Counted from the first letter of the stretch, positions 18,336 through 28,277 are shown. The stretch: DNA of 64,000 nt from Pseudoalteromonas ostreae (GCF_018069805.1 NZ_JAGPYN010000006.1:124001-188000), one strand, 5' to 3'. Numbers and translations are program-made. Notes: generated by a model not told the origin, from the letters alone.

Positions 18336-18452
18336 AAGGAAAGGGTCACCCATTATTTTCATATTCGCAGCGACCTAGACATAGCAATCAATTCAATAAG
18401 TAGTAAATTATAAATTTAGCCCATTGATGTATGAAGTCAAGATTTGACCCCT
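18336..18452. mobile_element. Internally deleted derivative of the RAYT element (MITE-like)
   Basis: AAAGGAAAGGGTCA at the left corresponds to the 3' flank of the transposase gene (19355-19371). It is joined to CATATTCGCAGCGACCTAGACATAG, which corresponds to the first codons and leader of the transposase gene (20319-20347). The segment ends with GAAGTCAAGATTTGACCC (18433-18450), the same terminal sequence found at 20394-20411. So both ends of the element are kept and the gene is deleted. Confidence 0.75.
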
Positions 18453-18588
18453 TTGGTTTGACCCCTTTGGTTTACAGTAAGTAATACAACCTATTCCTGT
18501 ATGGCTACTTAGCTATATACAGAACTATGCTTACACTCATAGGGATTTGCAATGAATCTAACGAATACCTGAATTAATTTGCTTAGAA

Positions 18589-18614
18589 AAGGCTTAGCAA
18601 TAATTCTAAGCCTT
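18589..18614 (-). terminator. Terminator after the exported protein gene at 18646
   Basis: AAGGCTTAG and CTAAGCCTT form a nine-base-pair stem; on the minus strand it is followed by TTTTC, and it lies 31 bases beyond the stop codon at 18646. Confidence 0.7.
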
Positions 18615-18645
18615 ATAATTAGGGACATATTTTAGTTATTAGGAA

Positions 18646-19230
18646 TTAGTTATTAATTTCGATTTGCCCGACAGCAATGGAACCACTTTTCCAAGTAGTG
18701 CGGCATTTCAGTGTCAATACGGCGTCACTTTCAAAGTTGTTATCAAGTGTGGTTGTATAAGATACAAATTGCTTTGCACTATTTGAACTGTCTGAAATAT
18801 CAGCCCAATCAAAGCCTTTACCAGTACTAAATTTAAACCATTTATCTTTTCCGCCATCACTAATTTTACGAACACGAGAAATTGAACAGCCAGCATTTGT
18901 GCCTGTTAAGCCCTCTGTAATACCATGAATCGTCAGTTCAAATTGACCGATCGTATTACTTAAAGGAACATTACAATTAAAATAGCGATCTGAGCGAGAA
19001 AACTGAGGGTCGAATATGAAGTACCCATTCTCTATGGGACCTGTTTGTTCAAGAGCTAGTTGTTTAAGTGCAGGAAGGTCACCGAGCGAGGCGATTAAAT
19101 TGTTCACTGCATTTGATTTGAATCCGGCATCTTCTGAGCACTGAGTAGAGCCATCAAATACAGCCGCTTGTGTAATTGAAGTAACTGATGCTAAAGCGAT
19201 TGCTACAGCCATTTTTTTCATTTTCAACAT
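18646..19230 (-). CDS. Exported protein of unknown function
   Basis: A 194-residue protein with a signal peptide (MLKMKKMAVAIALASVTSITQA). The mature part has four or five cysteines (QCSEDAGF, YFNCNVPLS, NAGCSISRV, LTLKCRTTW), suggesting disulfides in the periplasm or outside. The pattern is beta-rich. No family is recognised. AAGGA lies seven bases before the ATG. It is a single gene with its own terminator. Confidence 0.65.
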   Translation of the reverse strand: MLKMKKMAVAIALASVTSITQAAVFDGSTQCSEDAGFKSNAVNNLIASLGDLPALKQLALEQTGPIENGYFIFDPQFSRSDRYFNCNVPLSNTIGQFELTIHGITEGLTGTNAGCSISRVRKISDGGKDKWFKFSTGKGFDWADISDSSNSAKQFVSYTTTLDNNFESDAVLTLKCRTTWKSGSIAVGQIEINN

Positions 19231-19365
19231 ATGTATATCCTTATATGATTGATATTTTTGTCCCTAATTCAGCTAATACTATCATGCAAAATAAAATAAA
19301 CAACTATTTTTTAATTTAAAATAAAACATTAGACTATTCATAACACTAGAAGAAAGGAAAGGAAA

Positions 19366-20411
19366 GGGTCAAATCTTGACTTCAGATATCAAACAATCTC
19401 GTAGCTTTTCCAATTGTAATTCAACCATATTATCTTCAATCATTAATACATTTAATCTACCGACAGTTTTTGATATAGCCGAATAGTGTTTAACATTAAA
19501 TATATCTGCTAACGCCTGCAAATTTAATCCCGTTAAATCTTGGCATAATTTAATAGCAAACCAACGGGGTAAATTTTTCTCTTTTCGCCCCTTTTTAACA
19601 ATTACTATATCATCTACCTCAACACCAAAGTATTGAGCTAAGTAGGAGATTACATCATCTGCTGAGTACTTTTTAACAACAAGCTTACTTTCACTATTTG
19701 GTGATGCGATATGGTCTTTTATGTTTTCAATAAAGTCCTCACAGCCCAGAACCGACAATAACTTTTTAGCATTATAAAAAGCGCTTATTTCTTCACTGTT
19801 TTCAAACTCCACAAACTGCTTATAAGCTGCATATTTATGCTTTTTGCCTTGCAGCGAAAATATAAAATCTCGAACAAGCCATTTAGGCACCGCTACCCTT
19901 TTAATGAAAGCGGAATAGCTAGACCATTGATACTTAGCAAGGTCATCTACCAGCGGGGTGCTTGTTTCAATTGGATTACGATGAATATACCGACTAACAT
20001 GCAACAAGTAGTTATCAGCATCCACCAAAACCGCTTTATATCGTCCTCTAAACAGCGCACCGTCTGTGTTATGTGTTCGATTAAAGTATTGAGTATAAAG
20101 GCCATTAATATGCTTCATGGCTCTACCTAAATTAGCATCGGGGGTTTTGATAAGTAAGTGGTAGTGATTGGTCATTAAACAATATGAATGCACTTCAATA
20201 TTAAAGCGAAGGCTTGCTTGCTCAATGCAATATAAAAAATACGTAAAATCGTCATCGCTCAAAAAGGTATTTTCACGCCCTCTTCCACGATTCATCACAT
20301 GATAAAACGCATTCTCATACTCTATTCGCAGCGGCCTAGACATAGTAATTCACTCAATGACTAGTAAACTATAAATCTAGACCTTTGATGTCTGAAGTCA
20401 AGATTTGACCC
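19366..20411. mobile_element. Complete RAYT element bounded by 21-bp perfect inverted repeats
   Basis: The left end (19366-19386, starting GGGTCAAATCTTGACTTC) is the exact reverse complement of the right end (20391-20411, ending GATTTGACCC). The transposase stop codon (19369-19371) lies inside the left repeat, so coding sequence and repeat are merged. Further copies of the right end lie at 20561-20581 and, with a mismatch, at 18430-18450. Confidence 0.85.
19369..20343 (-). CDS. REP-associated tyrosine transposase (Y1/HUH) with a DnaA-like C-terminal domain
   Basis: A 324-residue protein. The N-terminus MSRPLRIEYENAFYHVMNRG and the HUH motif TNHYHLLIKTP near residue 60 identify a Y1-type transposase of the RAYT/TnpA_REP class, which nicks single-stranded DNA at REP hairpins. 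RYIHRNP near residue 117 carries the likely catalytic tyrosine. The C-terminal ~90 residues (YFGVEVDDIVIVKKG, RWFAIKLCQDLTGL, IFNVKHYSAISKTVGRL) resemble the DnaA domain IV helix-turn-helix that reads double-stranded DNA, an extension found only in some members. The gene appears intact, and inverted repeats flank it. Confidence 0.9.
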   Translation of the reverse strand: MSRPLRIEYENAFYHVMNRGRGRENTFLSDDDFTYFLYCIEQASLRFNIEVHSYCLMTNHYHLLIKTPDANLGRAMKHINGLYTQYFNRTHNTDGALFRGRYKAVLVDADNYLLHVSRYIHRNPIETSTPLVDDLAKYQWSSYSAFIKRVAVPKWLVRDFIFSLQGKKHKYAAYKQFVEFENSEEISAFYNAKKLLSVLGCEDFIENIKDHIASPNSESKLVVKKYSADDVISYLAQYFGVEVDDIVIVKKGRKEKNLPRWFAIKLCQDLTGLNLQALADIFNVKHYSAISKTVGRLNVLMIEDNMVELQLEKLRDCLISEVKI

Positions 20412-20590
20412 CTTTGGTTTTTTATCATTTAAAAAGATATTTTCGCGGCCTCTTCCACGATTCATTACATGATAAAACGCATTTTCATACTCTATTCGCA
20501 GCGGCCTAGACATAGTAATTCACTCAATGACTAGTAAACTATAAATCTAGACCTTTGATGTCTGAAGTCAAGATTTGACCCCTTTGGTTT
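20252..20590. repeat. Tandem duplication of the RAYT 5' end (170-bp period)
   Basis: The first ~25 codons and the leader of the transposase gene, through the terminal sequence GAAGTCAAGATTTGACCC, are repeated 170 bases further on (20422-20590) with about 95 per cent agreement. The second copy has lost the rest of the gene. The two lie head to tail. Confidence 0.9.
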
Positions 20591-20849
20591 TGACCCCTTT
20601 GGGTTTCTTGATGTATGACAGGGACTTCGGTTGAAGGCACTAGGTCCGTAGTCAGATTTAAATTGAGTTTAAAAAATAACAACACTTGGTTTTTTGGTTA
20701 AAAGGTCAAGCAAACACAACAGCCTGCTTGACCGGACCTTACTAACGGGTGACCCCTAGACTTTTACAGCAAGATCACTTAACTCCCCCTGGGTTCAGAT
20801 CCGTTAAGTATGTCGTTATCGCCTTTTATTTCTGCCGCGACAAGTCGAG
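20591..20849. other. Spacer with dispersed repeat, no gene seen
   Basis: It contains a second copy (20646-20768) of the dispersed repeat at 8597-8713, starting GTAGTCAGATTTAAATTGAG. Nothing else is recognised. Confidence 0.6.
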
Positions 20850-21815
20850 TTAATGACAGCTAACTGGACAGTTATCAGGGCCCAGCGGATTTTTTCTGCG
20901 AACGCTGTCTAACTGAACTTCGACAGAGTCAGAGAGTTTAACGTTGATTGAGGCGGTGTGCGGCTGATTGTTGTAGGTCAATGAGTTTCCTGAAACCGAA
21001 ATACGAACAGACTGGCCACTGCTAATGTACCGGATCGCATCTTTTGCTTTTACACCTAAATCTTCACCACCATAGAAAAACTCTCCGCTTGGGATAGCTT
21101 TATCTAATGAAAACACAGTACGAGCCCCACTAAGCCTATCATCGTTAGCAAATCCAGCTATGGCTCTCGCCAATTTTGACTCGACGAAAGAGTCAATTAG
21201 ATTAGAAAGGCCAGGTATGCTAACCCCAAGAAAACGCGTTTCAAAATCAACATTTAGATTTACTGGATTTACATTTATGTTTGAGATTACACCTGTATAT
21301 GGATTATACTCAGCGGTCGCCCAAATCTCAGGGGAACTGATTCTGCCATACGCTTTAAAAATAACAGAGGGGGTATTTTTCAATGTGATTTTGGCTTTAG
21401 AGCTAATACCAACACCACCAACCTTGGCAATTATTTTGCCATTGGATTCTTTTAGTTCGAACACCATAGGGCCATTAAGGTTTGTTGATACATAATCTAA
21501 ATCAAAGCTCCCATTGAGGTTTGCATCAATACTCTGATAAATTTTTTGCTTGATATCGGATTCTAAGGTGTTTCTACGCGCCGATGTTTTGGCTAGAACA
21601 GATTTTATATGGTTGCTGCTATCCAAAACACAACTTTGATAGCCGCCATAAGAAATTGATGCTGAGACTCGAGTAACGTAGTCGCTACGATTATTCTGTT
21701 CAAACAAACTGTATAAGTTGCATTCTCCAATATTGTTATTGATCGCAGCAGAAGCCGCGCTTGGGGCAATCCCAACACTTAACACAGCTACAAGTGCAAT
21801 AGATTTTAAAATCAT
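20850..21815 (-). CDS. Exported protein of unknown function
   Basis: A 321-residue protein with a signal peptide (ILKSIALVAVLSVGIAPSAASA). The mature protein is rich in alternating hydrophobic and polar residues (beta-rich), and two cysteines are near the C-terminus (DNCPVSCH). Cysteines in GECNLY and YQSCVL may pair with them. The overall pattern suggests a secreted or periplasmic beta protein. No family is recognised. AAAGGAGATG lies just upstream of the ATG. It is a single gene next to the transposase element and the duplicated block. Confidence 0.65.
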   Translation of the reverse strand: MILKSIALVAVLSVGIAPSAASAAINNNIGECNLYSLFEQNNRSDYVTRVSASISYGGYQSCVLDSSNHIKSVLAKTSARRNTLESDIKQKIYQSIDANLNGSFDLDYVSTNLNGPMVFELKESNGKIIAKVGGVGISSKAKITLKNTPSVIFKAYGRISSPEIWATAEYNPYTGVISNINVNPVNLNVDFETRFLGVSIPGLSNLIDSFVESKLARAIAGFANDDRLSGARTVFSLDKAIPSGEFFYGGEDLGVKAKDAIRYISSGQSVRISVSGNSLTYNNQPHTASINVKLSDSVEVQLDSVRRKNPLGPDNCPVSCH

Positions 21816-22733
21816 TTTTCATCTCCTTTAGTTAACTTTCTCATTTTGGGTACATCCTAGTATCACTCGCTAAAAATGTCAAAAAAAACAAACAAAGTTA
21901 ACATTTAGAGTTAAATGTAAAAAACAATTGATTCAACTAGCCACAATGATATTACGATACTCTGGAAATGCACTACAGCCTAAAAACTTGTTACCTTTTA
22001 TTGCCATACGTTTAACACCCTCCCCCGACATCACGCCCTGAAAATAAGCAATTGATGAGGAATATCGCGCATGGCAGAATTTTGTTCCCGACAAATCCTA
22101 AGTACCTACATCCATGTTGGCAATGCGCGATAAGGCGAAACAAGGCCATGGGTGAAAAGCGTAGCTTTGAACGAGAGGCCATGGATGGCGAACTGGGGAG
22201 CGTACATGGATGTGAAAGTTGGTCTATCTTCGCCGTTTACGTTCACATCAATTAATTTTTTGAAGGATTACGCGTGATGCTCGGGTGGCGCTGGGAGGTG
22301 ACGAATAACCGAAGCGCAGCTTCGCAGTATGAGGAAGTGGAGGCATGGATGCCGACAGTAACCCAGCTTCAGGGATGAATTGCTTGCAGCAGAATGAATT
22401 TGAAAATCGATCCCTCTTTGGCTGTCGCCAGCGCGACAAAACCTTGAATAAGGTTTCTAATGTAGGCCGTGGATTTATCCCGAAAATATATATGTAAAGT
22501 TAGCAGTAAGAACCATCAGCCAAGGTGATACAACTTTTTGGGTTAAAGCCCAACCTACAAATCATACGCGCCAGCAAGCTCTGCACCTACGGTGGTTAAC
22601 TCTATTATTGGTATTAAATCACTCGTGGCTAAAGCCATCTCCTACAACAATATTTACCCTCGGTGCAGCGCGAAGCGCCACTTTGACCTCTGTGGTGAAA
22701 TTCACTTATCGCCCTAAGAACGACCCCACACTA

Positions 22734-22765
22734 GTAGGGTTTCGTTGCACTCAATCCAACCTACG
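22734..22765. repeat. REP-like palindromic element, copy B
   Basis: The same imperfect palindrome as at 7068-7099 (GTAGGGTTTCGTTGC to CCAACCTAC), carried along with the duplication. Confidence 0.6.
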
Positions 22766-22801
22766 CCACTTGCGTTGTAAGGCGAAAGTTAAGTGCTTTT
22801 A

Positions 22802-22999
22802 TCACTTGAAAAAAGTTTCGCAACGAGTTTTGATTTTACCATTCATCGCCTTATACGAGCTTTCACGATTTAATCCTGTTGCCTTAGCAATATCACTCAC
22901 GCCATGCTTTTTCACCAAAGATCTGAAAAAGGTCACCCATAAGAAGCTTCCGATCATGCTGACGACTGTGTTTTCTTGATCTCTGTATTCAAAAACCAA
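22802..22999 (-). pseudogene. Broken HI1420-type antitoxin (HTH) gene, copy B
   Basis: Encodes SLVKKHGVSDIAKATGLNRE followed by SSYKAMNGKIKTR and a stop after CETFFK. It has changes at otherwise conserved positions (SLYK to SSYK, KTK to KIK) compared with copy A, as expected of sequence free from selection. There is no neighbouring toxin. Confidence 0.5.
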
Positions 23000-23118
23000 G
23001 TATTGCTACTTTTCAAACTCATTAATGATTTTGAAATATTAATCCTCCCACCTTGCATTTACCTAAAAAGTGAACTTAATTTAAAAAAGTAATGGAACTT
23101 CATCAAAAGGAATTTGCA

Positions 23119-23976
23119 ATGACTAAACTCATCATTATTGCTTGGTTACTTTTTTGTTCGCATGCTTACGCGACAAATATTTTTAAGCTTAACCCACAAT
23201 CTAAAAATGTAGATTTAACTTCTATTCAACCAAACCACCCACAATGGAATGCCAGCTCAATTTATATAGCCGGCGATGTTGTGACTCACAACAACAGCTT
23301 ATTTATTGCCGCTTTTTGGGTTAAAGGCATTGAACCGATAGTAAACCAACCCCATTGGGATGGTTGGATTTGGCTACAAAATACTGTGATAGAAAAATGG
23401 CAAGCAAACAAAGTGTATCAAGGTGGCAACCTTGTAAAACACGGAGCCGACTACTACCTTGCCCGCTATTGGAATGCGAATAACGAACCCGCCCCCCACA
23501 GTAGTTGGCAAAAAATTAAAGATTTATTTTACCAAACCCCAGATTTACCACCTGAACACCCTGACGACTATAAAACGCTGGACGGAGTTGATCAAAATGA
23601 CAACGGTATCCGTGATGATTATGAGCGCTATGTGTATGAAAAGTTTGATTCCCCACAGCTCATCACCTTTAGTTTAGGCGCAGCTTCAACATTGCAACTG
23701 GTTATTGATATTGAGCAAGGGCGCATACCAAACTTAGATACTGAGATTAGTAAACAGATTATTTTGGATATGATCAACATAAGCTACTGTGTTCGATATT
23801 TACAAAATTCACACCCACACTTTAGAGAACCCGAAGTTTTATACTTTAATACGATAGATAGAGCTTACGCTAACCGGAAAAGCCAAAATAAAATTAGTGA
23901 CTATATTGCTTGGGATGACGACTTTCATTACGGCGCTGATAGAGACTGCAAAATACTTAAGAAGGGCATAAAATGA
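23119..23976 (+). CDS. Secreted protein with two CBM5/12 chitin-binding modules, copy B
   Basis: 285 residues, about 95 per cent identical to the product of 7452-8309. It has the same signal peptide, two CBM5/12 modules (residues ~43-87 and ~93-133), calcium-loop-like segment DGVDQNDNGIRDDYE and conserved unknown C-terminal domain. The start ATG has AAAGGA eight bases upstream; an in-frame ATG at 23092 is less likely because it would disrupt the signal peptide. The stop overlaps the start of the lipase gene by four bases (ATGA). This suggests a fixed two-protein unit that works on chitin or another surface glycan. Confidence 0.88.
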   Translation: MTKLIIIAWLLFCSHAYATNIFKLNPQSKNVDLTSIQPNHPQWNASSIYIAGDVVTHNNSLFIAAFWVKGIEPIVNQPHWDGWIWLQNTVIEKWQANKVYQGGNLVKHGADYYLARYWNANNEPAPHSSWQKIKDLFYQTPDLPPEHPDDYKTLDGVDQNDNGIRDDYERYVYEKFDSPQLITFSLGAASTLQLVIDIEQGRIPNLDTEISKQIILDMINISYCVRYLQNSHPHFREPEVLYFNTIDRAYANRKSQNKISDYIAWDDDFHYGADRDCKILKKGIK

Positions 23977-25127
23977 AAGCTACATATATTTTGCTCTTAC
24001 TTATATTTCCAATTTTTACTTATGGTAATTATCAAGCACTAGATCGGTACTGCTCTAAAAACATTGATAATGTACGCATTTTCTATGTAAATGGTATGCG
24101 GACTAATATCAAGCAATACAAAGCAAATTTAAATGAATTAAGTTACTTTCAAGATTCTTATCTACCAGAATTTAAAAAAGGAGCACGTCCTGCGGGAAGT
24201 TATAATAAAAGTGAAGCTATACTTATACAAATATATGAAGTCGCACAGCAAAAGTATAGTGACTTACCCGTATTTTCACCAGAGTATCGTATAATAACTG
24301 CAATAATTGGAGGCACTGTTAGCTCACTATCAAATATAGATATCGCTCAAATTGAGTCAGTTTTACAGGATGTATTTACTGAAGTAAATTACTCTATTAT
24401 TGACGAGACAGACTATAAAAATGCATTTCAAAGACTTCAATTTCAGATGCATTCTTGCAACCGTATTATTCTTATTGGTCACTCGCAGGGTAACTTTTAC
24501 ACCAATGCTCTTTTTGAAGAAATTATATCTACTTATCAATATAGTGACGGTTATTTTGCTTCCGATTATCCACTGGTTAGCCTAGCCGCAATAGCAACAC
24601 CAACAAGTTCAATAGGAGGAAGTTTGGGGGAGGAATATAAAGAGATCATTTCACACCTTACACTTGACGAAGACTGGGTCATACGAGCCGTAAGGATTTT
24701 ATTTGGTAGTTTACCTTCAAACTATTCTGCTGAGTCTTTATTTGACTCAACTGGTCATGGGTTAATTGATGCATACCTAAGAAATAATGCTGTTGCAAAT
24801 GCAATAAGTGCTAAAATTGAAGCTTCTATTTTAAACCAAACCCCTTTCCCCTTATTTGAACAACATCCTGTAAATTCAGATGCTTTTTCACACATCGGCT
24901 ATTCAACGATTAATAAAATTCTTGATCTAAAATTTGAATCAGGAAGTGTTTATCGTTATTACAATATACCCATTTTAGTATGGGATGAGTTGTATTACTC
25001 AACATCAATGGGGAAGGTTTTTAATGATAATATTCGAGGCCAATACCCTTTTGATAAGTTAGATATTGAAAGTATGACTTATCTAAAAATGACGTCACTT
25101 GAACCAGTTGCAAAAGTTGAAAAATAA
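23973..25127 (+). CDS. Secreted lipase/esterase-like alpha/beta hydrolase
   Basis: A 384-residue protein with a signal peptide (MKATYILLLLIFPIFTYG). IFYVNGMRTN matches the oxyanion-hole strand, and RIILIGHSQGNFYTNALF near residue 168 is a GHSQG nucleophile elbow. A candidate acid lies in DEDWVIRAVR, and the histidine may be in STGHGLIDAYL. It is translationally coupled to the chitin-binding protein upstream. The enzyme may be brought to chitin or biofilm surfaces by that partner. The substrate is not predictable, since phospholipase, esterase and thioesterase activity all share this fold. Confidence 0.75.
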   Translation: MKATYILLLLIFPIFTYGNYQALDRYCSKNIDNVRIFYVNGMRTNIKQYKANLNELSYFQDSYLPEFKKGARPAGSYNKSEAILIQIYEVAQQKYSDLPVFSPEYRIITAIIGGTVSSLSNIDIAQIESVLQDVFTEVNYSIIDETDYKNAFQRLQFQMHSCNRIILIGHSQGNFYTNALFEEIISTYQYSDGYFASDYPLVSLAAIATPTSSIGGSLGEEYKEIISHLTLDEDWVIRAVRILFGSLPSNYSAESLFDSTGHGLIDAYLRNNAVANAISAKIEASILNQTPFPLFEQHPVNSDAFSHIGYSTINKILDLKFESGSVYRYYNIPILVWDELYYSTSMGKVFNDNIRGQYPFDKLDIESMTYLKMTSLEPVAKVEK

Positions 25128-25146
25128 CTAAACATTGGACTAGAAA

Positions 25147-25184
25147 TAAAAAAGGGTGAGCCACGATAGCTCACCCTTTTTAAT
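25147..25184. terminator. Bidirectional terminator between the lipase gene and gcvP
   Basis: AAAAAAGGGTGAGC and GCTCACCCTTTTT pair around CACGATA. It is flanked by A and T runs on both sides, so it can end transcription from both converging genes. Confidence 0.88.
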
Positions 25185-25265
25185 AATTATGGTTTGGGAA
25201 TAGAGATTGGATTCCCAATCTATAATTTCATTCCCAAACTATAATAACTCTGATCAAAAAACTTA

Positions 25266-28157
25266 TTAATCTCTGTATGTCTCTACCGCTGGGCATGAAC
25301 ACACTAGGTTACGATCGCCGTATACATCATCGATACGCGTTACTGTAGGCCAGAATTTGTTTTTGGCCACTGCAGGTACTGGGAATGCAGCGTAGAAGCG
25401 GTCGTATGCTCTGTCCCACTCGTTACCAAGTACGTCGCCTTGTGTATGCGGTGCAAACACAAGCGGGTTGTTTTCTATAGACCATTCGCCTGCGATCACT
25501 TTATCGATTTCGCCTTTAATTGATACCATCGCTTCGATGAAACGGTCGATCTCAACTTTAGACTCAGACTCAGTCGGTTCAATCATCAAGGTGCCCGCTA
25601 CTGGGAACGACATAGTTGGTGAATGGAAGCCGTAATCTTGTAAGCGCTTAGCAACATCCATTTCAGTGATGCCCGAAAGCTCTTTAAGTGGGCGTAAGTC
25701 AACAATACATTCGTGAGCAACACGGTTGTTGCGACCACGGTATAAAATTGGGAAATGCTGGCTTAACTCGTGAGTTAGGTAGTTTGCACTTACGATTGCC
25801 ATTTCAGTGGCTTGTTTAAGGCCTTCGCTACCCATCATGGTGATGTAAGCCCATGAGATAGGTAAAATAGCTGCTGAGCCGTATGGCGCTGCTGATACTG
25901 CACCATTGCCGATACTCGTACCAGGTACGTTAATTACGCTATGGTTAGGCATAAATGGCGCTAGGTGTGATTTAACACCGATTGGGCCAACACCTGGGCC
26001 ACCGCCGCCATGTGGGATACAGAACGTTTTATGCAAGTTTAAGTGCGATACGTCTGAACCGATAAAGCCTGGGCTTGTTACACCTACTTGTGCATTCATG
26101 TTCGCGCCGTCCATGTAAACTTGGCCGCCGTGTTGATGAATGGTGTCACAAATTTCACGAATTGTTTCTTCGTATACACCATGTGTAGACGGGTATGTGA
26201 TCATGATACACGATAGGTTTTCTGCGACTTCTTCAGCTTTCGCTTTAAGGTCTGCCATATCTACATTACCGTTTTTGTCACAATCAACAACTACAATTTT
26301 CATGCTCGCCATTTGTGCAGAAGCTGGGTTAGTACCGTGCGCTGAACTTGGGATCAAACAAATATTACGGTGCGCATCGCCACGTGACTCGTGGTATTTG
26401 CGAATCGCGATTAAGCCTGCGTATTCACCTTGTGCGCCAGAGTTTGGCTGTAATGAAACGGCGTCGTAACCGGTGATGTTAACTAACCAATCATGTAGTT
26501 CGCCCATCATGATTTGGTAACCTTCTGCTTGGTCTAGCGGGCAGAATGGGTGAAGATTAGCAAACTCAGGCCACGTGATTGGGATCATCTCAGCGGTCGC
26601 GTTTAGTTTCATAGTACATGAACCTAACGAGATCATTGAGTGGTTAAGTGCTAAATCTTTGTTTTCAAGACGTTTGATATAACGCAGTATTTCAGTTTCG
26701 CTGTGATACGAATTGAAGTTAGGGTGCGATAGCACTTCGTCATCACGTACTAGGCTTGCCGGAATTGACTCGCTACCGTTTGCTTCGATGTCTGCTGCGA
26801 TTGCATCAACACTTAAGCCGTGGTCTTCGCCAAGGATAATGTCGAAAAGCTCGGCAACATCTGCACGTGTTGTAGTTTCTGATACTGCAATTGAGTATTC
26901 GCCGTCATGGTTAGTTGCAAAGTTAACGCCGTTTGATACAGCACGTGCTGTTACATCGTCTTTGTTATCGCTAACAACTGTTAGGGTATCAAACCAGGTG
27001 CTGTGCTTAAGGTTTACACCTTTAGCTTTAAGGCCGGCGGCTAAAATATCAGCAAAGCGATGAATACGCTGCGCGATTGTTTTTAAGCCTTGTGGGCCAT
27101 GGTACACCGCGTAAAACGCTGCCATGTTGGCAAGTAATACTTGTGCTGTACAAATGTTTGAGTTGGCTTTGTCGCGGCGAATGTGTTGCTCGCGCGTTTG
27201 CATTGCCATACGTAGTGCGTCGTTACCTAAACGGTCTTTAGATACACCAATGATACGACCTGGTAATGAACGCTTGTATGCATCACGCGTTGCAAAAAAT
27301 GCAGCGTGAGGACCGCCGTAACCCATTGGTACACCAAAACGCTGGGCAGAACCAAGTACTACGTCTGCGCCTAGTTTACCCGGTGCTTTTAATAGTAATA
27401 AGCTCATGATGTCGGCAGCAACACAGGCAATCGCTTTTTTGCTTTGTACGCCAGCGATTAAATCTGTGATGTCTACCACTTCACCTGATGTTGACGGGTA
27501 TTGGAATAACGCACCAAAAATTTCGTGATTTACAGCATCAGCCGCAGGGCCAACTACCACTTCAAAACCAAACTGCTCGGCGCGAGTTGTCACTACGTCG
27601 ATAGTTTGCGTATGTACGTCATCTGCTATGAAGAAGATATTGGCTTTTTTAGCTTTAGATACACGCTTTGCAAGGCCCATGGCCTCTGCTGCGGCGGTTG
27701 ATTCATCAAGTAATGATGCACTTGCTAAATCAAGACCTGTTAGGTCTAAGGTCATAGTTTGGAAGTTTAATAATGACTCTAAACGCCCTTGAGCAATCTC
27801 TGGTTGGTATGGAGTGTACGCTGTGTACCAACCAGGGTTCTCAAGTACGTTACGTAAAATTACGTGTGGTACGTGAGTTGGGTGGTAGCCTTGACCAATA
27901 TAAGATTTGAACACTTTATTTTTGCTTGCTACTGATTTTAAGTAGCTGAGTGTTTCAACTTCAGTGCGGCTTTCGCCCACTGTTAGGCCATGCTCTAAGC
28001 GGATGCTTGCAGGTACAGTTTGACCGATCAGCTCTTCAACACTCGATACTCCAAGAGCACTTAGCATATCGCTTACTTGTGCTGGGCTTGGCCCAATATG
28101 GCGGCGAATAAAATCTTGCGTTTGCTCTAATTGTTCAAGAGATTTGGCGTTTGACAT
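25266..28157 (-). CDS. gcvP: Glycine dehydrogenase (decarboxylating), P-protein
   Basis: 963 residues, a single-chain homodimer-type P-protein. It decarboxylates glycine with pyridoxal phosphate and passes aminomethyl to the lipoyl arm of GcvH. The motif [18 protein letters not shown] contains the PLP lysine. The N-terminal half ([20 protein letters not shown]) and the C-terminus ([14 protein letters not shown]) are typical. It is the last gene of the gcvT-gcvH-gcvP order on the minus strand, but a hairpin terminator separates it from gcvH. A fragment copy of its 3' end lies at 17598-17663. Confidence 0.98.
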   Translation of the reverse strand: MSNAKSLEQLEQTQDFIRRHIGPSPAQVSDMLSALGVSSVEELIGQTVPASIRLEHGLTVGESRTEVETLSYLKSVASKNKVFKSYIGQGYHPTHVPHVILRNVLENPGWYTAYTPYQPEIAQGRLESLLNFQTMTLDLTGLDLASASLLDESTAAAEAMGLAKRVSKAKKANIFFIADDVHTQTIDVVTTRAEQFGFEVVVGPAADAVNHEIFGALFQYPSTSGEVVDITDLIAGVQSKKAIACVAADIMSLLLLKAPGKLGADVVLGSAQRFGVPMGYGGPHAAFFATRDAYKRSLPGRIIGVSKDRLGNDALRMAMQTREQHIRRDKANSNICTAQVLLANMAAFYAVYHGPQGLKTIAQRIHRFADILAAGLKAKGVNLKHSTWFDTLTVVSDNKDDVTARAVSNGVNFATNHDGEYSIAVSETTTRADVAELFDIILGEDHGLSVDAIAADIEANGSESIPASLVRDDEVLSHPNFNSYHSETEILRYIKRLENKDLALNHSMISLGSCTMKLNATAEMIPITWPEFANLHPFCPLDQAEGYQIMMGELHDWLVNITGYDAVSLQPNSGAQGEYAGLIAIRKYHESRGDAHRNICLIPSSAHGTNPASAQMASMKIVVVDCDKNGNVDMADLKAKAEEVAENLSCIMITYPSTHGVYEETIREICDTIHQHGGQVYMDGANMNAQVGVTSPGFIGSDVSHLNLHKTFCIPHGGGGPGVGPIGVKSHLAPFMPNHSVINVPGTSIGNGAVSAAPYGSAAILPISWAYITMMGSEGLKQATEMAIVSANYLTHELSQHFPILYRGRNNRVAHECIVDLRPLKELSGITEMDVAKRLQDYGFHSPTMSFPVAGTLMIEPTESESKVEIDRFIEAMVSIKGEIDKVIAGEWSIENNPLVFAPHTQGDVLGNEWDRAYDRFYAAFPVPAVAKNKFWPTVTRIDDVYGDRNLVCSCPAVETYRD

Positions 28158-28277
28158 TTGTCCAGATTCCTATGATCCAAAAAATAAATGGTTATTACTA
28201 ATGGGTAACCAGCAATAACTTAAAAGCTTTTTGATTTAATAACTTACAATGTATGGAAGGTAAGCAGTAAAATCATA

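Larger units (their letters stand above)
22009..24056. repeat. Segmental duplication, copy B (~2 kb)
   Basis: Collinear with 6421-8395. Differences include an extra segment near 22290-22430 and another near 22600-22625. The coding part from 23092 to the start of the lipase gene is almost identical to copy A. In this copy the lipase gene is complete. The non-coding part (21816-22801) holds no gene that I can support; it contains REP-like palindromes. Confidence 0.9.

Noticed and set aside
18113..18403. Plus-strand frame of 96 codons
   Set aside because: It overlaps the membrane protein gene antisense and runs into the transposon derivative; no coding features.
20780..20815. GGGTTCAGATCC, similar to a tRNA T-loop
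   Set aside because: No T-stem partner, anticodon arm or acceptor stem could be folded around it.
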